The notes beneath the pieces are model-generated. The model saw nothing but the letters and a program-made list of their open reading frames with translations. It did no database searches and had not been told where the DNA came from. This document shows positions 39,841 to 49,525 of a stretch of 64,000 bases of DNA, one piece after another. The translations under genes were made by a program, and so were the position numbers. Each line of letters begins with the position of its first letter. The stretch's first letter is position 1. Origin of the DNA: Marinobacter salsuginis (GTDB taxonomy: Bacteria; Pseudomonadota; Gammaproteobacteria; Pseudomonadales; Oleiphilaceae); assembly GCF_009617755.1 (NCBI RefSeq), contig NZ_BGZH01000001.1, positions 310,001-374,000 on the forward strand. The letters are read 5' to 3'.

Positions 39841-40722
39841 ATGCGTATTCTGCTGTTTCTGGCAACCAACCTTGCTGTAATCCTTGTCGCCAGCTTTACA
39901 CTGCGACTTCTGGGCGTAGACAGCTACCTCGCCCAAAATGGCATTCAGTACGGCTCTTTGCTGGCTTTCGCTGCGGTCTTCGGATTCGCCGGCGCCATCG
40001 TGTCACTGCTGATATCCAAGCGAATGGCCAAGTGGAGCACCAGGGCCCGGGTCATTGATTCCCCGCGCACGCCGGCCGAACGCTGGCTGGTGGATACTGT
40101 GGCCGAGCTGGCCAGGAATGCCGGTATCGGCATGCCAGAGGTCGCCATTTTCCCGGCATCCCAATCCAATGCCTTTGCAACGGGCTGGAACAAGAACGAT
40201 TCGCTGGTAGCGGTAAGCGAAGGGCTTTTGCACCGCTTTAACAAGGACGAGATACGGGCAGTGCTGGGCCACGAAATCGGCCACGTTGCCAACGGTGACA
40301 TGGTGACACTGGCCTTGATTCAGGGTGTGGTGAATACCTTCGTGATCTTCGCCTCACGGGTGATCGGCTCCTTTGTCGACCGGGTGATTTTCAAGAATGA
40401 AAGCGGGCACGGGCTCGGCTTTTTCGCAGTCAGCATCGTTGCCGAGATTGTCCTGGGCATTCTGGCGAGCACCATCGTCTTCTGGTTCTCCCGCCGCCGT
40501 GAATTCCGGGCGGATATCGCCGGAGCCCAACTGGCGGGGCGCTCAGCCATGATCAGCGCGCTGGCACGGCTGAAACAGGAAAGTGAGGTACCGGACCAGA
40601 TGCCGGACTCACTGCAAGCATTCGGTATCAATCGGGGAGCCCGTGGTGGCCTGAGCGCCCTGTTTATGACGCATCCGCCACTGGAAGACAGGATTCAGGC
40701 GCTACAGCAGGCCAAGCTATAA
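39841..40722 (+). CDS. htpX: Membrane zinc metalloprotease HtpX
   Basis: M48-family protease that helps clear damaged inner-membrane proteins with FtsH. The 293 residues have two N-terminal helices (about 5-25 and 35-58), the zinc motif HEIGH at residues 144-148, two further helices (about 155-175 and 190-218) and the third zinc ligand in the [11 protein letters not shown] segment. The ATG at 39841 gives the typical start [15 protein letters not shown] bidirectional terminator follows immediately. Confidence 0.96.
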   Translation: MRILLFLATNLAVILVASFTLRLLGVDSYLAQNGIQYGSLLAFAAVFGFAGAIVSLLISKRMAKWSTRARVIDSPRTPAERWLVDTVAELARNAGIGMPEVAIFPASQSNAFATGWNKNDSLVAVSEGLLHRFNKDEIRAVLGHEIGHVANGDMVTLALIQGVVNTFVIFASRVIGSFVDRVIFKNESGHGLGFFAVSIVAEIVLGILASTIVFWFSRRREFRADIAGAQLAGRSAMISALARLKQESEVPDQMPDSLQAFGINRGARGGLSALFMTHPPLEDRIQALQQAKL

Positions 40723-40755
40723 AAAAACGGGGCCCAAAGGCCCCGTTTTTTGTTC
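40723..40755. terminator. Bidirectional terminator between htpX and pdxB
   Basis: A 14-bp inverted repeat (AAAAACGGGGCC, CAAA loop, GGCCCCGTTTTT at its core) with A-run and T-run flanks sits directly after the htpX stop and 14 bp beyond the pdxB stop, so it can end both transcripts. Confidence 0.92.
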
Positions 40756-40768
40756 AGATGTTGCAGGA

Positions 40769-41920
40769 TCAGATTTTCAACTTGAATCCGATAGCCCTGA
40801 AACTGTCCTGCAAGGATTTGCTGGTGCCCTTGAGCTGGATCTTGAGGCTGGAGCACTCCCGGCGAACCGGATAGTCCCTCCGTAGCCTGTCAAAGGCTGC
40901 GCCACGCTCCTCAGCGGATCCGGTCATGGTATTGCGCAGTCTGGCATCGTCGCGACGAGGGTCGTAGCAGGCTCTCAGCGCAATACGGATGGCATCTTCT
41001 TCATCGGCAGAACTGGTAAATGAAATTTTGCTCAGGGCCGGCTCCGGCAAAAACTGACCCGCCTTCTTGCGAACCGGCAGCCCCAAAAAGTGGCTCAGGG
41101 CCTGGTAGATCATTTCGGTTCCCTGAACCTTGCCTTCCAGGCTATATCCGGCGATGTGCGGTGTTGCCAACCAGACCCTTTCAACCAGCCCGGGGTGAAT
41201 TCTGGGTTCCTGCTCCCAGACATCCAGGGCCACAGTGGGCGGGTTGGGCTGTTCAAGGCGGGCCAGCAGCGCTGACGAATCAATCACTTCTCCCCGACCA
41301 GCATTGATCAGGAGCTGATTCGAATTCAGGGCCGCAAGCTCGGACTCGCCGATCATATGCAGCGTGGGATGATCCCCCTCGCGGGTCAGCGGAGTATGCA
41401 GGGAAACCACATCACACCTCATGGCTTCCTCAAGCGCCACAAACTCCTGATCGCCCTCTTCCCGATCCACTCTGGGCGGATCGCAGAGGCGCACATCGAA
41501 GCCCAGGCGTTCCAGTTTGTGCGCCAGCTCACCGCCAACATTCCCGACGCCGACGATACCGACGCTAAGCTGGGACCAGTCGGAAAGTCCACGCCGTTCA
41601 GCATGCAGGGATAACACGGACAGCACATACTCAGCGACACTGTTGGCGTTGCAACCCGGCGCCGCAGAGAACCGGATCCCCGACTGCTCGAGCCAGTCGA
41701 GATCAACATGATCGGTACCGATGGTGGATGTGCCCACGAAACGGACCCGACTGCCCTCCAGAAGCTCACGGTTTACCTTCGTGACGGAACGGACCAGCAG
41801 TATGTCAGCATCACGGACATCCGCGTTCGACATGGTACGACCGGAGACCCGATGAATCTCTCCGATATCGCCGAAGAAGCAATCCAGTAAGGGAATATTC
41901 TCGTCTGCTACGATCAACAT
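40769..41920 (-). CDS. pdxB: Erythronate-4-phosphate dehydrogenase
   Basis: NAD-dependent step of the DXP-dependent pyridoxal phosphate pathway. The 383 residues form a D-2-hydroxyacid dehydrogenase fold: the NAD motif GIVGVGNVGGELAHKL lies near residue 123-138, with the catalytic set in HTPLTREGDHPT, INAGRGEVID and ATPHIAGYSLEGK. The C-terminal dimer domain (about 290-383) is typical of PdxB and separates it from SerA. The start is MLIVADENIPLLDCFFG. It lies 17 bp after the helicase gene. Confidence 0.96.
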   Translation of the reverse strand: MLIVADENIPLLDCFFGDIGEIHRVSGRTMSNADVRDADILLVRSVTKVNRELLEGSRVRFVGTSTIGTDHVDLDWLEQSGIRFSAAPGCNANSVAEYVLSVLSLHAERRGLSDWSQLSVGIVGVGNVGGELAHKLERLGFDVRLCDPPRVDREEGDQEFVALEEAMRCDVVSLHTPLTREGDHPTLHMIGESELAALNSNQLLINAGRGEVIDSSALLARLEQPNPPTVALDVWEQEPRIHPGLVERVWLATPHIAGYSLEGKVQGTEMIYQALSHFLGLPVRKKAGQFLPEPALSKISFTSSADEEDAIRIALRACYDPRRDDARLRNTMTGSAEERGAAFDRLRRDYPVRRECSSLKIQLKGTSKSLQDSFRAIGFKLKI

Positions 41921-41937
41921 GATGGTATCCGGCCCTG

Positions 41938-43221
41938 TCAGTTCCTGCGCTGACGCTGATTACGACCACCCTGACCACGGCCGCCTGAACCCTGTGGTCG
42001 TCGGCCACGTTTGCGGGTAATCGGCGGGTTCTCCATGGGCGCCATAAGCGCCTCATCGGGCACCGCAGTCTTGAGCTTCTGGCTGATGTAGGTCTCGATG
42101 GCCGGGAGTGCGAACGAATCATCCTCCCCGGCAAAACTGATGGAAACCCCATGCTTGCCAGCCCTGCCCGTACGCCCGATACGGTGCACGTAATCCTCGG
42201 CGTTATCCGGCAGATTGTAGTTGAAGACATGGGTCACGCCGTTCACGTGAATGCCACGGCCGGCCACATCGGTAGCAACCAGCACCTGAATACTGCCCTT
42301 CTTGAACTGGTCCAGGGTTTTGAGGCGTTTGTTCTGGGCGATCTCGCCAGACATCAGAGCCACCTTTACGCCCTGATTCCTCAAGTCCTCTTCCAGGTCG
42401 CGGCACTGGTCCCGGCGATTGGCAAACACCAGCGCCTTTTCCACTTCCGGCCGTTTCAGGAAATTAACCAGGACCGGAAGCTTCTCATCATCCCCCACCA
42501 GGTACACGGTTTGTTCAACCCGCTCCGCTGTTTTCTGTTCCGGCTCGATTTCCACGAACTCTGCGTTACTCGTCCACATGGAGGCCAGATTGAGCACGTC
42601 CTGGTTGAAGGTGGCGCTGAACAACAGGGTCTGACGCTCCTCCTTGGGGGTACACTTGCGGATGATCCGCTTCACATCGGGGATAAAGCCCATGTCGAGC
42701 ATTCGATCAGCCTCATCCAGAATTAGGATGTCGAGCTGGTCCAGGAATACATCCTGAGATCCTAGAAAGTCGATGAGGCGCCCAGGAGTCGCAACGAGAA
42801 TGTCGACGATCTCATTCTGCAACTGGTCCCGCTGCTTGTCATAGTTCATGCCGCCAACGACGGTCACCACATTGTGCCCGGTGTGCTGGCACAGTTGCTC
42901 GGCATCCTTTGCAATCTGCATGGCCAACTCCCGTGTCGGCGCCAGGGCAAGTACCCGGGGTTCGGAAGCAAAACGATCTTTCTCGGGAACCGGGGTTTCC
43001 AGCAGACTCTGGATGGCCGTAATCAGAAACGCAGCGGTTTTACCAGTGCCGGTCTGGGCCTGACCAATCAGGTCTTCACAGGCCAGTGTCCAGGGCAGTG
43101 TTTCGGCCTGGATGGGTGTGCAGTATTCAAAACCAATGGCCGTAATGGCATCCAGCAAACGCTTGTCGAGGTTCAGATCACTGAACCTCAGGTCACCGGT
43201 GTGTTTTGGGTCAGATGTCAT
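41938..43221 (-). CDS. rhlB: DEAD-box ATP-dependent RNA helicase, RhlB-like
   Basis: A 427-residue DEAD-box helicase. The Q motif (FEYCTPIQAETLP), Walker A AQTGTGKT (55-62), DEAD near residue 168 (LILDEADRMLDMGF), SAT, and motif VI HRIGRTGRAG are all intact. A basic, Arg/Gly-rich C-terminal tail (about 395-427, KRGRRPQGSGGRGQGGRNQ) likely binds RNA. RhlB is the best match because of the SDLNLD start and degradosome-type tail; RhlE is the main alternative. It shares direction with pdxB downstream and follows epmC. Confidence 0.87.
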   Translation of the reverse strand: MTSDPKHTGDLRFSDLNLDKRLLDAITAIGFEYCTPIQAETLPWTLACEDLIGQAQTGTGKTAAFLITAIQSLLETPVPEKDRFASEPRVLALAPTRELAMQIAKDAEQLCQHTGHNVVTVVGGMNYDKQRDQLQNEIVDILVATPGRLIDFLGSQDVFLDQLDILILDEADRMLDMGFIPDVKRIIRKCTPKEERQTLLFSATFNQDVLNLASMWTSNAEFVEIEPEQKTAERVEQTVYLVGDDEKLPVLVNFLKRPEVEKALVFANRRDQCRDLEEDLRNQGVKVALMSGEIAQNKRLKTLDQFKKGSIQVLVATDVAGRGIHVNGVTHVFNYNLPDNAEDYVHRIGRTGRAGKHGVSISFAGEDDSFALPAIETYISQKLKTAVPDEALMAPMENPPITRKRGRRPQGSGGRGQGGRNQRQRRN

Positions 43222-43227
43222 AGAGTT

Positions 43228-43809
43228 TCAGTTTTCCTGGGAATGTCCTGATTCAGAATAAGACGGAGCGATACGCCGGGCATCTTCAAGCCAGCGCTCT
43301 TCAAGGGTTTCTCCGGTACCATAAAATGTTGCCAGCGCATCAAAAAATGCCTGGGCCCGGCGCGGCAAACCTCGCACCAGATACTCGCCTGCCTGGCTCC
43401 GGACGTTGTGTCTGAAACGCGCTTCATTGGCTGCGCCAACTCCGGAGAGGTTGTCCACGCTGATGTGGAAACGGGAACCTGCAGCCACCGAAAACAACCA
43501 TTCAATGGCTTGCGGTTTAACCTCGACCTGCTCGAAAGCCTCTTGCTGTTGCAGTGTTCGGCCATCCGGACAGTACCAGTAACCATAGTCATGAAGTGTG
43601 CGCCGGTGCTCACCAGCAATACACCAGTGGCTTATTTCATGCAAAGCGCTGGCATAATAGCCGTGAGCGAAAGTAACCTGAGCGAGGCCCTCGGGCCCGC
43701 TGGCAGGCAAGTATTCAGGTTCATCGCTGCCTTTGACCAGAACTGTCCGGTATGCTTCCCGGAAAAGGTCATTGAACAGCATGATAAGATCATTCGGACT
43801 GTGATTCAT
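43228..43809 (-). CDS. epmC: Elongation factor P hydroxylase
   Basis: Hydroxylates the beta-lysylated lysine of EF-P, the last step of that modification (YfcM in E. coli). The 193 residues have the metal-type motif HEISH at 57-61, followed by WCIAGEHRR and DYGYWYCPDGR, all characteristic of the family. I chose ATG 43809, which gives MNHSPNDLI; an upstream start at 43878 adds unconserved residues. It is 6 bp upstream of the helicase gene. epmA and epmB are not in the window. Confidence 0.92.
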   Translation of the reverse strand: MNHSPNDLIMLFNDLFREAYRTVLVKGSDEPEYLPASGPEGLAQVTFAHGYYASALHEISHWCIAGEHRRTLHDYGYWYCPDGRTLQQQEAFEQVEVKPQAIEWLFSVAAGSRFHISVDNLSGVGAANEARFRHNVRSQAGEYLVRGLPRRAQAFFDALATFYGTGETLEERWLEDARRIAPSYSESGHSQEN

Positions 43810-43969
43810 TGGGTGGCTATTGTGCGACTTTACTGCCCCCAATACCAGAGGGAACTTTGATAGTCCCCTCGTGTCCATTGCTGGCGTTGGCCGGCAGCGA
43901 TTTTGCTGTAACAGTCCGCTTTTTAAAGACTCTGATTAAAGAGACACTAACCGGGAAATCATACAATCG

Positions 43970-45862
43970 ATGATGGCTTTCGCTGCAGTATCAAAGATGA
44001 AACGCCAATGGGCGAAATCGCTTGGCCTGTTTCTCGCACTTACCCTCGCGCTGTGGGCCTCGGCTTCCTGGGCCTTTGGCAGTAATGGCAGCTCCCTGTT
44101 TGGTGGCCAGGGTAACGAGTTCCTGCCGGTAGATGAAGCACTGCCCTTCAGCTTCACCACCAATGCCGACTCCGTGGTTCTTTCCTGGGATATCACACCC
44201 GGGCACTATCTTTATCGAGAACGAGTCAGCATTACCGCCAAAGACTCTAATGTCGCTCTCGGCGAACCGGTTTTCTCGGCGCCGGGAACGGTGACGGAAG
44301 ACGAATTCTTCGGCAAAACCACGGTGTTTTTCGACCCCATTGAAGCCCGTGTTCCGGTCTCCCTTCCTGCCGGCATCCGGGAAGCTGAGCTGCAGGTAAC
44401 CTATCAGGGCTGCGCCAAGGCGGGACTGTGCTACCCGCCCCAGACACGGGATGTACTTTTCTATCAGGGAAGCGGCGGCTCAGGCTCGCAAGCCGCCTCG
44501 GCAGCCGGCTTTTCCGGGGGGCAGAGCGTCCCCGTAAACACCGAGACCGCCACCGGTCTTGCCGGTTTTCTCGCTCAGCAATCTACCCTCGTAATCGCAG
44601 GCGTGTTTCTGCTGCTGGGGCTGGGACTGACCTTTACCCCCTGCGTCCTGCCAATGGTACCGATAATTTCATCGCTGGTTTCTGGCAGGAACACCCGAAC
44701 CACCGGTCATGCCCTGCTCTTGTCCGGCAGCTACGTTCTGGGCATGGCACTGACGTACGCCGCAGCCGGGGTGCTGACAGGCTTGCTCGGCGCCAGCTTC
44801 AACCTTCAGGCACAGCTGCAGTCACCCTGGGTTTTGAGCGTCTTTGCCCTGCTGTTCGTTGTATTCGCCCTGTCGATGTTTGATCTGTTCGAAATCCAGC
44901 TTCCCCGCTTCATTCGCGAACCACTCAATGACGCCAGCCATCGCCTCACCGGTAGCCGGGTGTTCAGCATCTTCGGTATTGGCGCCCTGTCTGCCCTCAT
45001 CGTATCGCCCTGTGTCTCGGCGCCGCTGGCGGGCAGTCTGCTGTATATCTCCACCACACAGGACGCCGTAATCGGTGGTGTCGCGCTTTTTGCACTAGGT
45101 CTGGGCATGGGCATTCCTTTGATTCTGGTAGCCGTGGGAGGGCGGAAACTGCTGCCAACAACCGGCCACTGGATGACCGCGGTGAAACACTTCTACGGGG
45201 TAATGTTACTGGCGGTGGCCATCTGGCTGGTTGAGCGTCTGGTCCCGGGGTGGCTGGCGCTGACATTATGGGGTCTTCTTGTTGCTATCACCGGCGTCCA
45301 GCTGGGCGCCTTTGATGCCGCAAAGGCAGGTTGGGAGCGCACCCGTAAAGGACTTGGCCTGGTTCTTTTCGCCTACGGCCTTGCTCTGCTCGCCGGCGCT
45401 GTGGGCGGCGCCAACGACCCGCTGAAGCCTCTGGCACCCTTCACGATAGCCTCGGCGTCATCCGGCGCCGTTGACACCCCGGGTCTTCAGCACGCGGATT
45501 TCGTGCGCGTCGAACAGCCCGCTGAAATCCGGACAATGTTGCAGCAGGCGCGGGAACAGGGCAGGCCCGTTGTGCTGGATTTCTATGCCGACTGGTGTAT
45601 CTCCTGCAAGGTCATGGAGCGCAATGTGTTCAGTAAGCCGGATGTGATTCAGGCGCTTGCCCCCTACACCTTGCTGCAGATCGACATGACCGACAATACA
45701 CCGGAACAACAGGCAATGCTGGACGAACTCGGCCTCTTCGGACCGCCGGCCATACTGTTCTATGGCACCAATGGAGAAGAGCTGCCCCAACGAAGGGTGC
45801 TGGGCGAAATGGATCGGGAGGAATTTCTGGGGCACCTCCGGACGCTACGCCCGGAGGTTTAA
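43970..45862 (+). CDS. dsbD: Thiol:disulfide interchange protein DsbD
   Basis: Moves reducing power from cytosolic thioredoxin to periplasmic disulfide isomerases and c-type cytochrome maturation. The 630 residues have a signal peptide (about 1-35), an N-terminal periplasmic domain with the Cys pair in GCAKAGLCYPP, eight membrane helices with the redox cysteines in FTPCVLPMVP and VSPCVSAPLAG, and a C-terminal thioredoxin domain with Cys543 and Cys546 (DWCISCK). Starts at 43970, 43973 or 43997 are possible. It would serve the c-type cytochromes CcoO and CcoP encoded downstream. Confidence 0.95.
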   Translation: MMAFAAVSKMKRQWAKSLGLFLALTLALWASASWAFGSNGSSLFGGQGNEFLPVDEALPFSFTTNADSVVLSWDITPGHYLYRERVSITAKDSNVALGEPVFSAPGTVTEDEFFGKTTVFFDPIEARVPVSLPAGIREAELQVTYQGCAKAGLCYPPQTRDVLFYQGSGGSGSQAASAAGFSGGQSVPVNTETATGLAGFLAQQSTLVIAGVFLLLGLGLTFTPCVLPMVPIISSLVSGRNTRTTGHALLLSGSYVLGMALTYAAAGVLTGLLGASFNLQAQLQSPWVLSVFALLFVVFALSMFDLFEIQLPRFIREPLNDASHRLTGSRVFSIFGIGALSALIVSPCVSAPLAGSLLYISTTQDAVIGGVALFALGLGMGIPLILVAVGGRKLLPTTGHWMTAVKHFYGVMLLAVAIWLVERLVPGWLALTLWGLLVAITGVQLGAFDAAKAGWERTRKGLGLVLFAYGLALLAGAVGGANDPLKPLAPFTIASASSGAVDTPGLQHADFVRVEQPAEIRTMLQQAREQGRPVVLDFYADWCISCKVMERNVFSKPDVIQALAPYTLLQIDMTDNTPEQQAMLDELGLFGPPAILFYGTNGEELPQRRVLGEMDREEFLGHLRTLRPEV

Positions 45863-45878
45863 CCAACGAGCAGCTCTT

Positions 45879-46118
45879 CTATTGCCCCCGGCGTATCAGG
45901 TAGACAAACAGGTCATCGTCTTCGACCTTACTAATCAGCTCGTGGCCGAGGAACTGGCAGAATCTCGGTATATCCCGGGTCGTGGAAGGATCAGTGGCCA
46001 CAACTCGCAACACGCCACCGGGCTGAACATCGTTTATCCGGTTATGCAGCATCATGACCGGCTCCGGACAGAAAAGACCACGGGCGTCCAGCTCCAGGTC
46101 GTATTCGGTTGCGCTCAC
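45879..46118 (-). CDS. tusA: TusA-like sulfurtransferase
   Basis: A 79-residue protein with the TusA fold. The active cysteine is Cys17 in the conserved CPEP motif (DARGLFCPEPVMML). TusA accepts sulfur from IscS and passes it on toward MnmA for tRNA 2-thiolation, so it may link to mnmA at 27.5 kb. The start is GTG 46118. Paralogs with other sulfur roles (YedF-like) exist, but the length and the ATDPSTTRDIPRFC segment fit TusA well. It converges with dsbD. Confidence 0.88.
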   Translation of the reverse strand: MSATEYDLELDARGLFCPEPVMMLHNRINDVQPGGVLRVVATDPSTTRDIPRFCQFLGHELISKVEDDDLFVYLIRRGQ

Positions 46119-46204
46119 ACTAGTTCTCCTGTCATTGAACCTGATTTTTCGTAAAAACCTGCTAAATTATTGTTTATAACCATTAAAACACTTGGAGGTT
46201 TGTC

Positions 46205-46495
46205 ATGATCCGGGTTCTGATTGAACGCCATATTGCCGAGACTCTGGAAGAAGCTTACGAAGAACGTTCCCGCAAGGTTCTGCAGCAGGCTGTGAGTGCA
46301 CCCGGCTTCATTTCCGGAGAAACCCTGGCAGACAGCCATGACCCCAATCACCGGTTTACCCTGGCCAATTGGCGATCCGAAGCGGATTGGGACCGCTGGT
46401 TCCACTCCGACGAACGTCGCGAGCTCATGCTGGAACTCATCCCCATGATGGACGAAGACGAGCACATCACCGTCTTGGAACAGAGCGTCTTTTAG
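46205..46495 (+). CDS. ABM-fold (antibiotic biosynthesis monooxygenase-like) protein
   Basis: A 96-residue single-domain protein of the dimeric alpha/beta-barrel ABM superfamily: MIRVLIERHI, then PGFISGETLAD, RFTLANWRSEADWDRW and a helical SDERRELMLELIP segment. Members include small oxygenases, heme-degrading enzymes and proteins of unknown role. No heme ligand can be assigned with confidence. It is divergent from tusA, with a GGAGG site before ATG 46205, and its stop overlaps the convergent rlmM by 4 bp. Confidence 0.83.
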   Translation: MIRVLIERHIAETLEEAYEERSRKVLQQAVSAPGFISGETLADSHDPNHRFTLANWRSEADWDRWFHSDERRELMLELIPMMDEDEHITVLEQSVF

Positions 46496-47568
46496 CCAGT
46501 CCGTTCAATAAAACAGGTGATCTCCTCCCTGTCATGATACAAGTGGCGGGCCTTGAGACGAAAGCCGATGCCCGCCTGGCTCAGGCCATTCACGAGGATA
46601 TCACGACAGGTTAGCCACTCGTCGTACCGCTTTTTCATCGGCAATTTGAGATTGAATACCGTGTAACGACAAAGGCCTTCGCCGAGCCAGGTCACCGCCA
46701 GCTTTGCAGTTTTCCGCGGCTGGTCCACAATATCGCAAACCATCCAGTCGATCCCCCGCCTGGGACGCCAGCCATAACCATCCGCTTCCACATGCTCCAC
46801 CTGCCCTGACGCCATCAGTTCGGCCTGCATGGGACCGTTATCCACGGCCGTTACCATCATACCCTGGCGTACAAGCTGCCAGGTCCAGCCACCGGGTGCG
46901 GCCCCCAGGTCTGCGGCTTTCTTGCCACCACCAAGGTATTCAAGTTCTTGTTCCGGCGGTAAAAACACCTTCCAGGCCTCTTCAAGCTTGAGCGCAGACC
47001 GACTGGGCGCCGATGCTGGCAGCCGCAGCCGCGGAATACCACCAACATAACGGGCCCGGTTATCCGTGAGGCTGAAACCGACAACCGCCGAAGAGAAGTC
47101 CTGCAGAAGAATTTCCAGACGCGCCGGAGCCTGGGCATTCTGGTCGGCCTTGAGCAGGCCGGCTCCGCGCAGGCCCCGGGAGAGCGGCGATACCCACTTT
47201 CGGGCAAAATTTCCAAGATCGCTGTCGGCATTGTTTTCTGGCAACCTGACCTCAAGCCGCGCACATCCGGGATAGCCTCGCCCGAGATCCCGAAGCCCTT
47301 CTATCACGGCACCCACCCTGTCAGTTTCGGGCAAGCTGAATTCTCCGAGCACGACGATCCAGTCCCGAATAAATACCAGCTCTTCAAGCATGAGGCGGGC
47401 CATCACATCTTCCGCGGTTTCGGGCGCAGCCGGATAAAAACGCACCAACCCCTGGTCTTTTACAGGCTCGAAATAGCCGAAAATACCCTTTTCCGCGGCT
47501 GAGTCAGTCATTTCACGACCCGCTTCGGTTTCAAAGCCGGGCCGGCAAAACACGAGAATCTGTTCCAT
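46492..47568 (-). CDS. rlmM: 23S rRNA (cytidine-2498-2'-O)-methyltransferase
   Basis: Methylates C2498 of 23S rRNA (YgdE in E. coli) using S-adenosylmethionine. The 358 residues have an N-terminal THUMP-type RNA-binding part and a C-terminal RrmJ-like Rossmann domain. The SAM motif is DLGAAPGGWTWQL (near residue 218-230), then MVCDIVDQPRKTA and the catalytic lysine region VFNLKLPMKKRY. The start MEQILVFCRPGFETEAGREM is typical. Confidence 0.95.
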   Translation of the reverse strand: MEQILVFCRPGFETEAGREMTDSAAEKGIFGYFEPVKDQGLVRFYPAAPETAEDVMARLMLEELVFIRDWIVVLGEFSLPETDRVGAVIEGLRDLGRGYPGCARLEVRLPENNADSDLGNFARKWVSPLSRGLRGAGLLKADQNAQAPARLEILLQDFSSAVVGFSLTDNRARYVGGIPRLRLPASAPSRSALKLEEAWKVFLPPEQELEYLGGGKKAADLGAAPGGWTWQLVRQGMMVTAVDNGPMQAELMASGQVEHVEADGYGWRPRRGIDWMVCDIVDQPRKTAKLAVTWLGEGLCRYTVFNLKLPMKKRYDEWLTCRDILVNGLSQAGIGFRLKARHLYHDREEITCFIERTG

Positions 47569-47680
47569 GCATTTCCTGAAAGAGGGCTGAAAACCAACCC
47601 GTAAAAGTTGAATCTGTTTAACAGCGCGAATTGTCCTCTCTGGCTACACTTGCCGCTCTGATAGACGCGGGAAGCCATGA

Positions 47681-49522
47681 ATGACGTCCGTTTTGCGCTT
47701 GATTGCCATTCTCAGCCTTTTGCTGATCCCTGCGCTGGCACTGCCAGACGCAGGATCCCGGCCGTCTGGCTGCCCCACACTCGATGCGACCGATCCTGCT
47801 ACCCGCGCGTCATTGATGCAATATGTTTGCTATTACAGCGCGCCGCCGGGCGCACCCGGCCATCAGGCAAAGGATCCGACCGAGCTTCCTGAAGATCTCG
47901 AGTGGACGCCAGCGAACGGGCGGGACCTGGTTTTCAGTCACACCAAATCCGTTTATTGGGTCCACCTGGAAGTCAGGAACCCCGGAACTGAACGCTCCGC
48001 TTGGTACCTTAAGGTCAACTATCCCCTGCTGGACGAAGTGACCTTCTGGCAAACGGGCGACGGAATTACGGAAACCCTTGCTACCGGTGATCAGCGGCCT
48101 TTCGCATCACGAGCGGTAGACTACCGGTATTTTCTACTCCCCGTCACCCTGGATGGCGGCGAGACACGGTCTTTAACAATCCGGATCCACAGCAATGGCG
48201 CTCTCAACGTGCCGCTCAGCTTTGAAACTGCTGCAGAAGTGATTGCCCGCAGCAATCACCTGACACTGACCCACGGGCTTTTCTACGGAGCCCTCCTCGT
48301 ATTCGCGGTTTTCAACCTGCTACTCTTTTTCAGCTCCGGGACCGGCTATTACTTCTACAACGCGTTCTACCTGGCGGCACTGGGGCTGTTCCTGTTCGCC
48401 ATGGGCGGCTTTGCGAATCAGTACTTCTGGCCAGACAACGCCAGCTTTGCCAACACTTCAATCCCTCTATCTTTGTCGCTTTGCGCCCTTGCCATGATAC
48501 TTTTTGGCCGTTCGTTCCTGGAAGTGGAAAGGCGAACCATCTCCGAGACCGTGCTCAAGGGGCAGGCCTGGTTCTGCATCGGGTTTCTGCTTCTCACACT
48601 GATCCTGCCCTACAACAAGACCATTCTGCTGAACACGGTGCTGGCGATGACGGTTATTTCGAGCCTGTTCATCATTGCGGCCGTCCGCTGGAAGCAGGGC
48701 TATCAACCCGCCATCTGGTACCTGATGGCGTGGCTGATCATGCTGGTTGGAGGACTGATCTACGCCCTGGCCGCATTTGGCTATCTTACAGACTTCCTGG
48801 CAAGGGAAGCCCTCATGCAATCAGCGGTTGGTGGACAGGTGATTCTACTGAATTATGCCATGGTCCAGAGATGGCGCCTGCTCAACCAAAAGCTCCTCGA
48901 TGTGGAACACAATGCAAGGACAGAGCTGGAATTCAAGGTGCACGAGCGCACAGCGCAGCTGAGAAATACCATGAGGGAACTGGAAAAGGCCAACCGGAAA
49001 TTATCGACAATGAGTCTCAACGACGCCCTTACGGGCCTGCATAACCGGAGACACCTGAACAACATATTCCCCGAGCTATGCGCCGAGGCCCGTCGAACCT
49101 CCCAACCATTGACCCTGGCCCTGGTCGACGCTGACCACTTCAAGAGCATAAACGACACCTGGGGCCACGGCTTCGGCGATACCTGCCTTCAATTCATAGC
49201 CGAAATGCTGACCCGGCATGTAAAGCGTCCGCGGGATGTCGCCATCCGTTTTGGCGGTGAGGAGTTTGCATTGCTGCTACCGGGAACCGATGCCGCAGGC
49301 GCCCTGAACGTCTGTTCGGCCTTGCTGCAAGACATCGCCAGCACGCCGCTTCTGGGTCCGGATGGCACCGAGGTGAGAATGACGCTGAGTGCTGGAATCG
49401 CGTCGCTCAACCCCGGTGAGACCCAGAACCAGCTGTTCGAGCGAGCGGATGAAGCGCTCTATCGTGCGAAAAGCGAGGGTCGCAACCGCGCTCAGCTGTC
49501 TGACACGATCGCGGCGGAGTAA
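47681..49522 (+). CDS. 7TMR-DISM diguanylate cyclase
   Basis: Makes c-di-GMP in response to a periplasmic or membrane signal. The 613 residues have a signal peptide (about 1-22), a DISMED2 sensor (about 45-190), seven membrane helices (about 200-400), a coiled coil (405-450) and a GGDEF domain (about 450-610). The active site is GGEEF at 525-529. The allosteric RxxD site is present as RPRD at 516-519, exactly five residues before, so feedback inhibition is likely. It is monocistronic, divergent from rlmM and convergent with a hydrolase gene 3 bp away. Confidence 0.93.
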   Translation: MTSVLRLIAILSLLLIPALALPDAGSRPSGCPTLDATDPATRASLMQYVCYYSAPPGAPGHQAKDPTELPEDLEWTPANGRDLVFSHTKSVYWVHLEVRNPGTERSAWYLKVNYPLLDEVTFWQTGDGITETLATGDQRPFASRAVDYRYFLLPVTLDGGETRSLTIRIHSNGALNVPLSFETAAEVIARSNHLTLTHGLFYGALLVFAVFNLLLFFSSGTGYYFYNAFYLAALGLFLFAMGGFANQYFWPDNASFANTSIPLSLSLCALAMILFGRSFLEVERRTISETVLKGQAWFCIGFLLLTLILPYNKTILLNTVLAMTVISSLFIIAAVRWKQGYQPAIWYLMAWLIMLVGGLIYALAAFGYLTDFLAREALMQSAVGGQVILLNYAMVQRWRLLNQKLLDVEHNARTELEFKVHERTAQLRNTMRELEKANRKLSTMSLNDALTGLHNRRHLNNIFPELCAEARRTSQPLTLALVDADHFKSINDTWGHGFGDTCLQFIAEMLTRHVKRPRDVAIRFGGEEFALLLPGTDAAGALNVCSALLQDIASTPLLGPDGTEVRMTLSAGIASLNPGETQNQLFERADEALYRAKSEGRNRAQLSDTIAAE

Positions 49523-49525
49523 CAC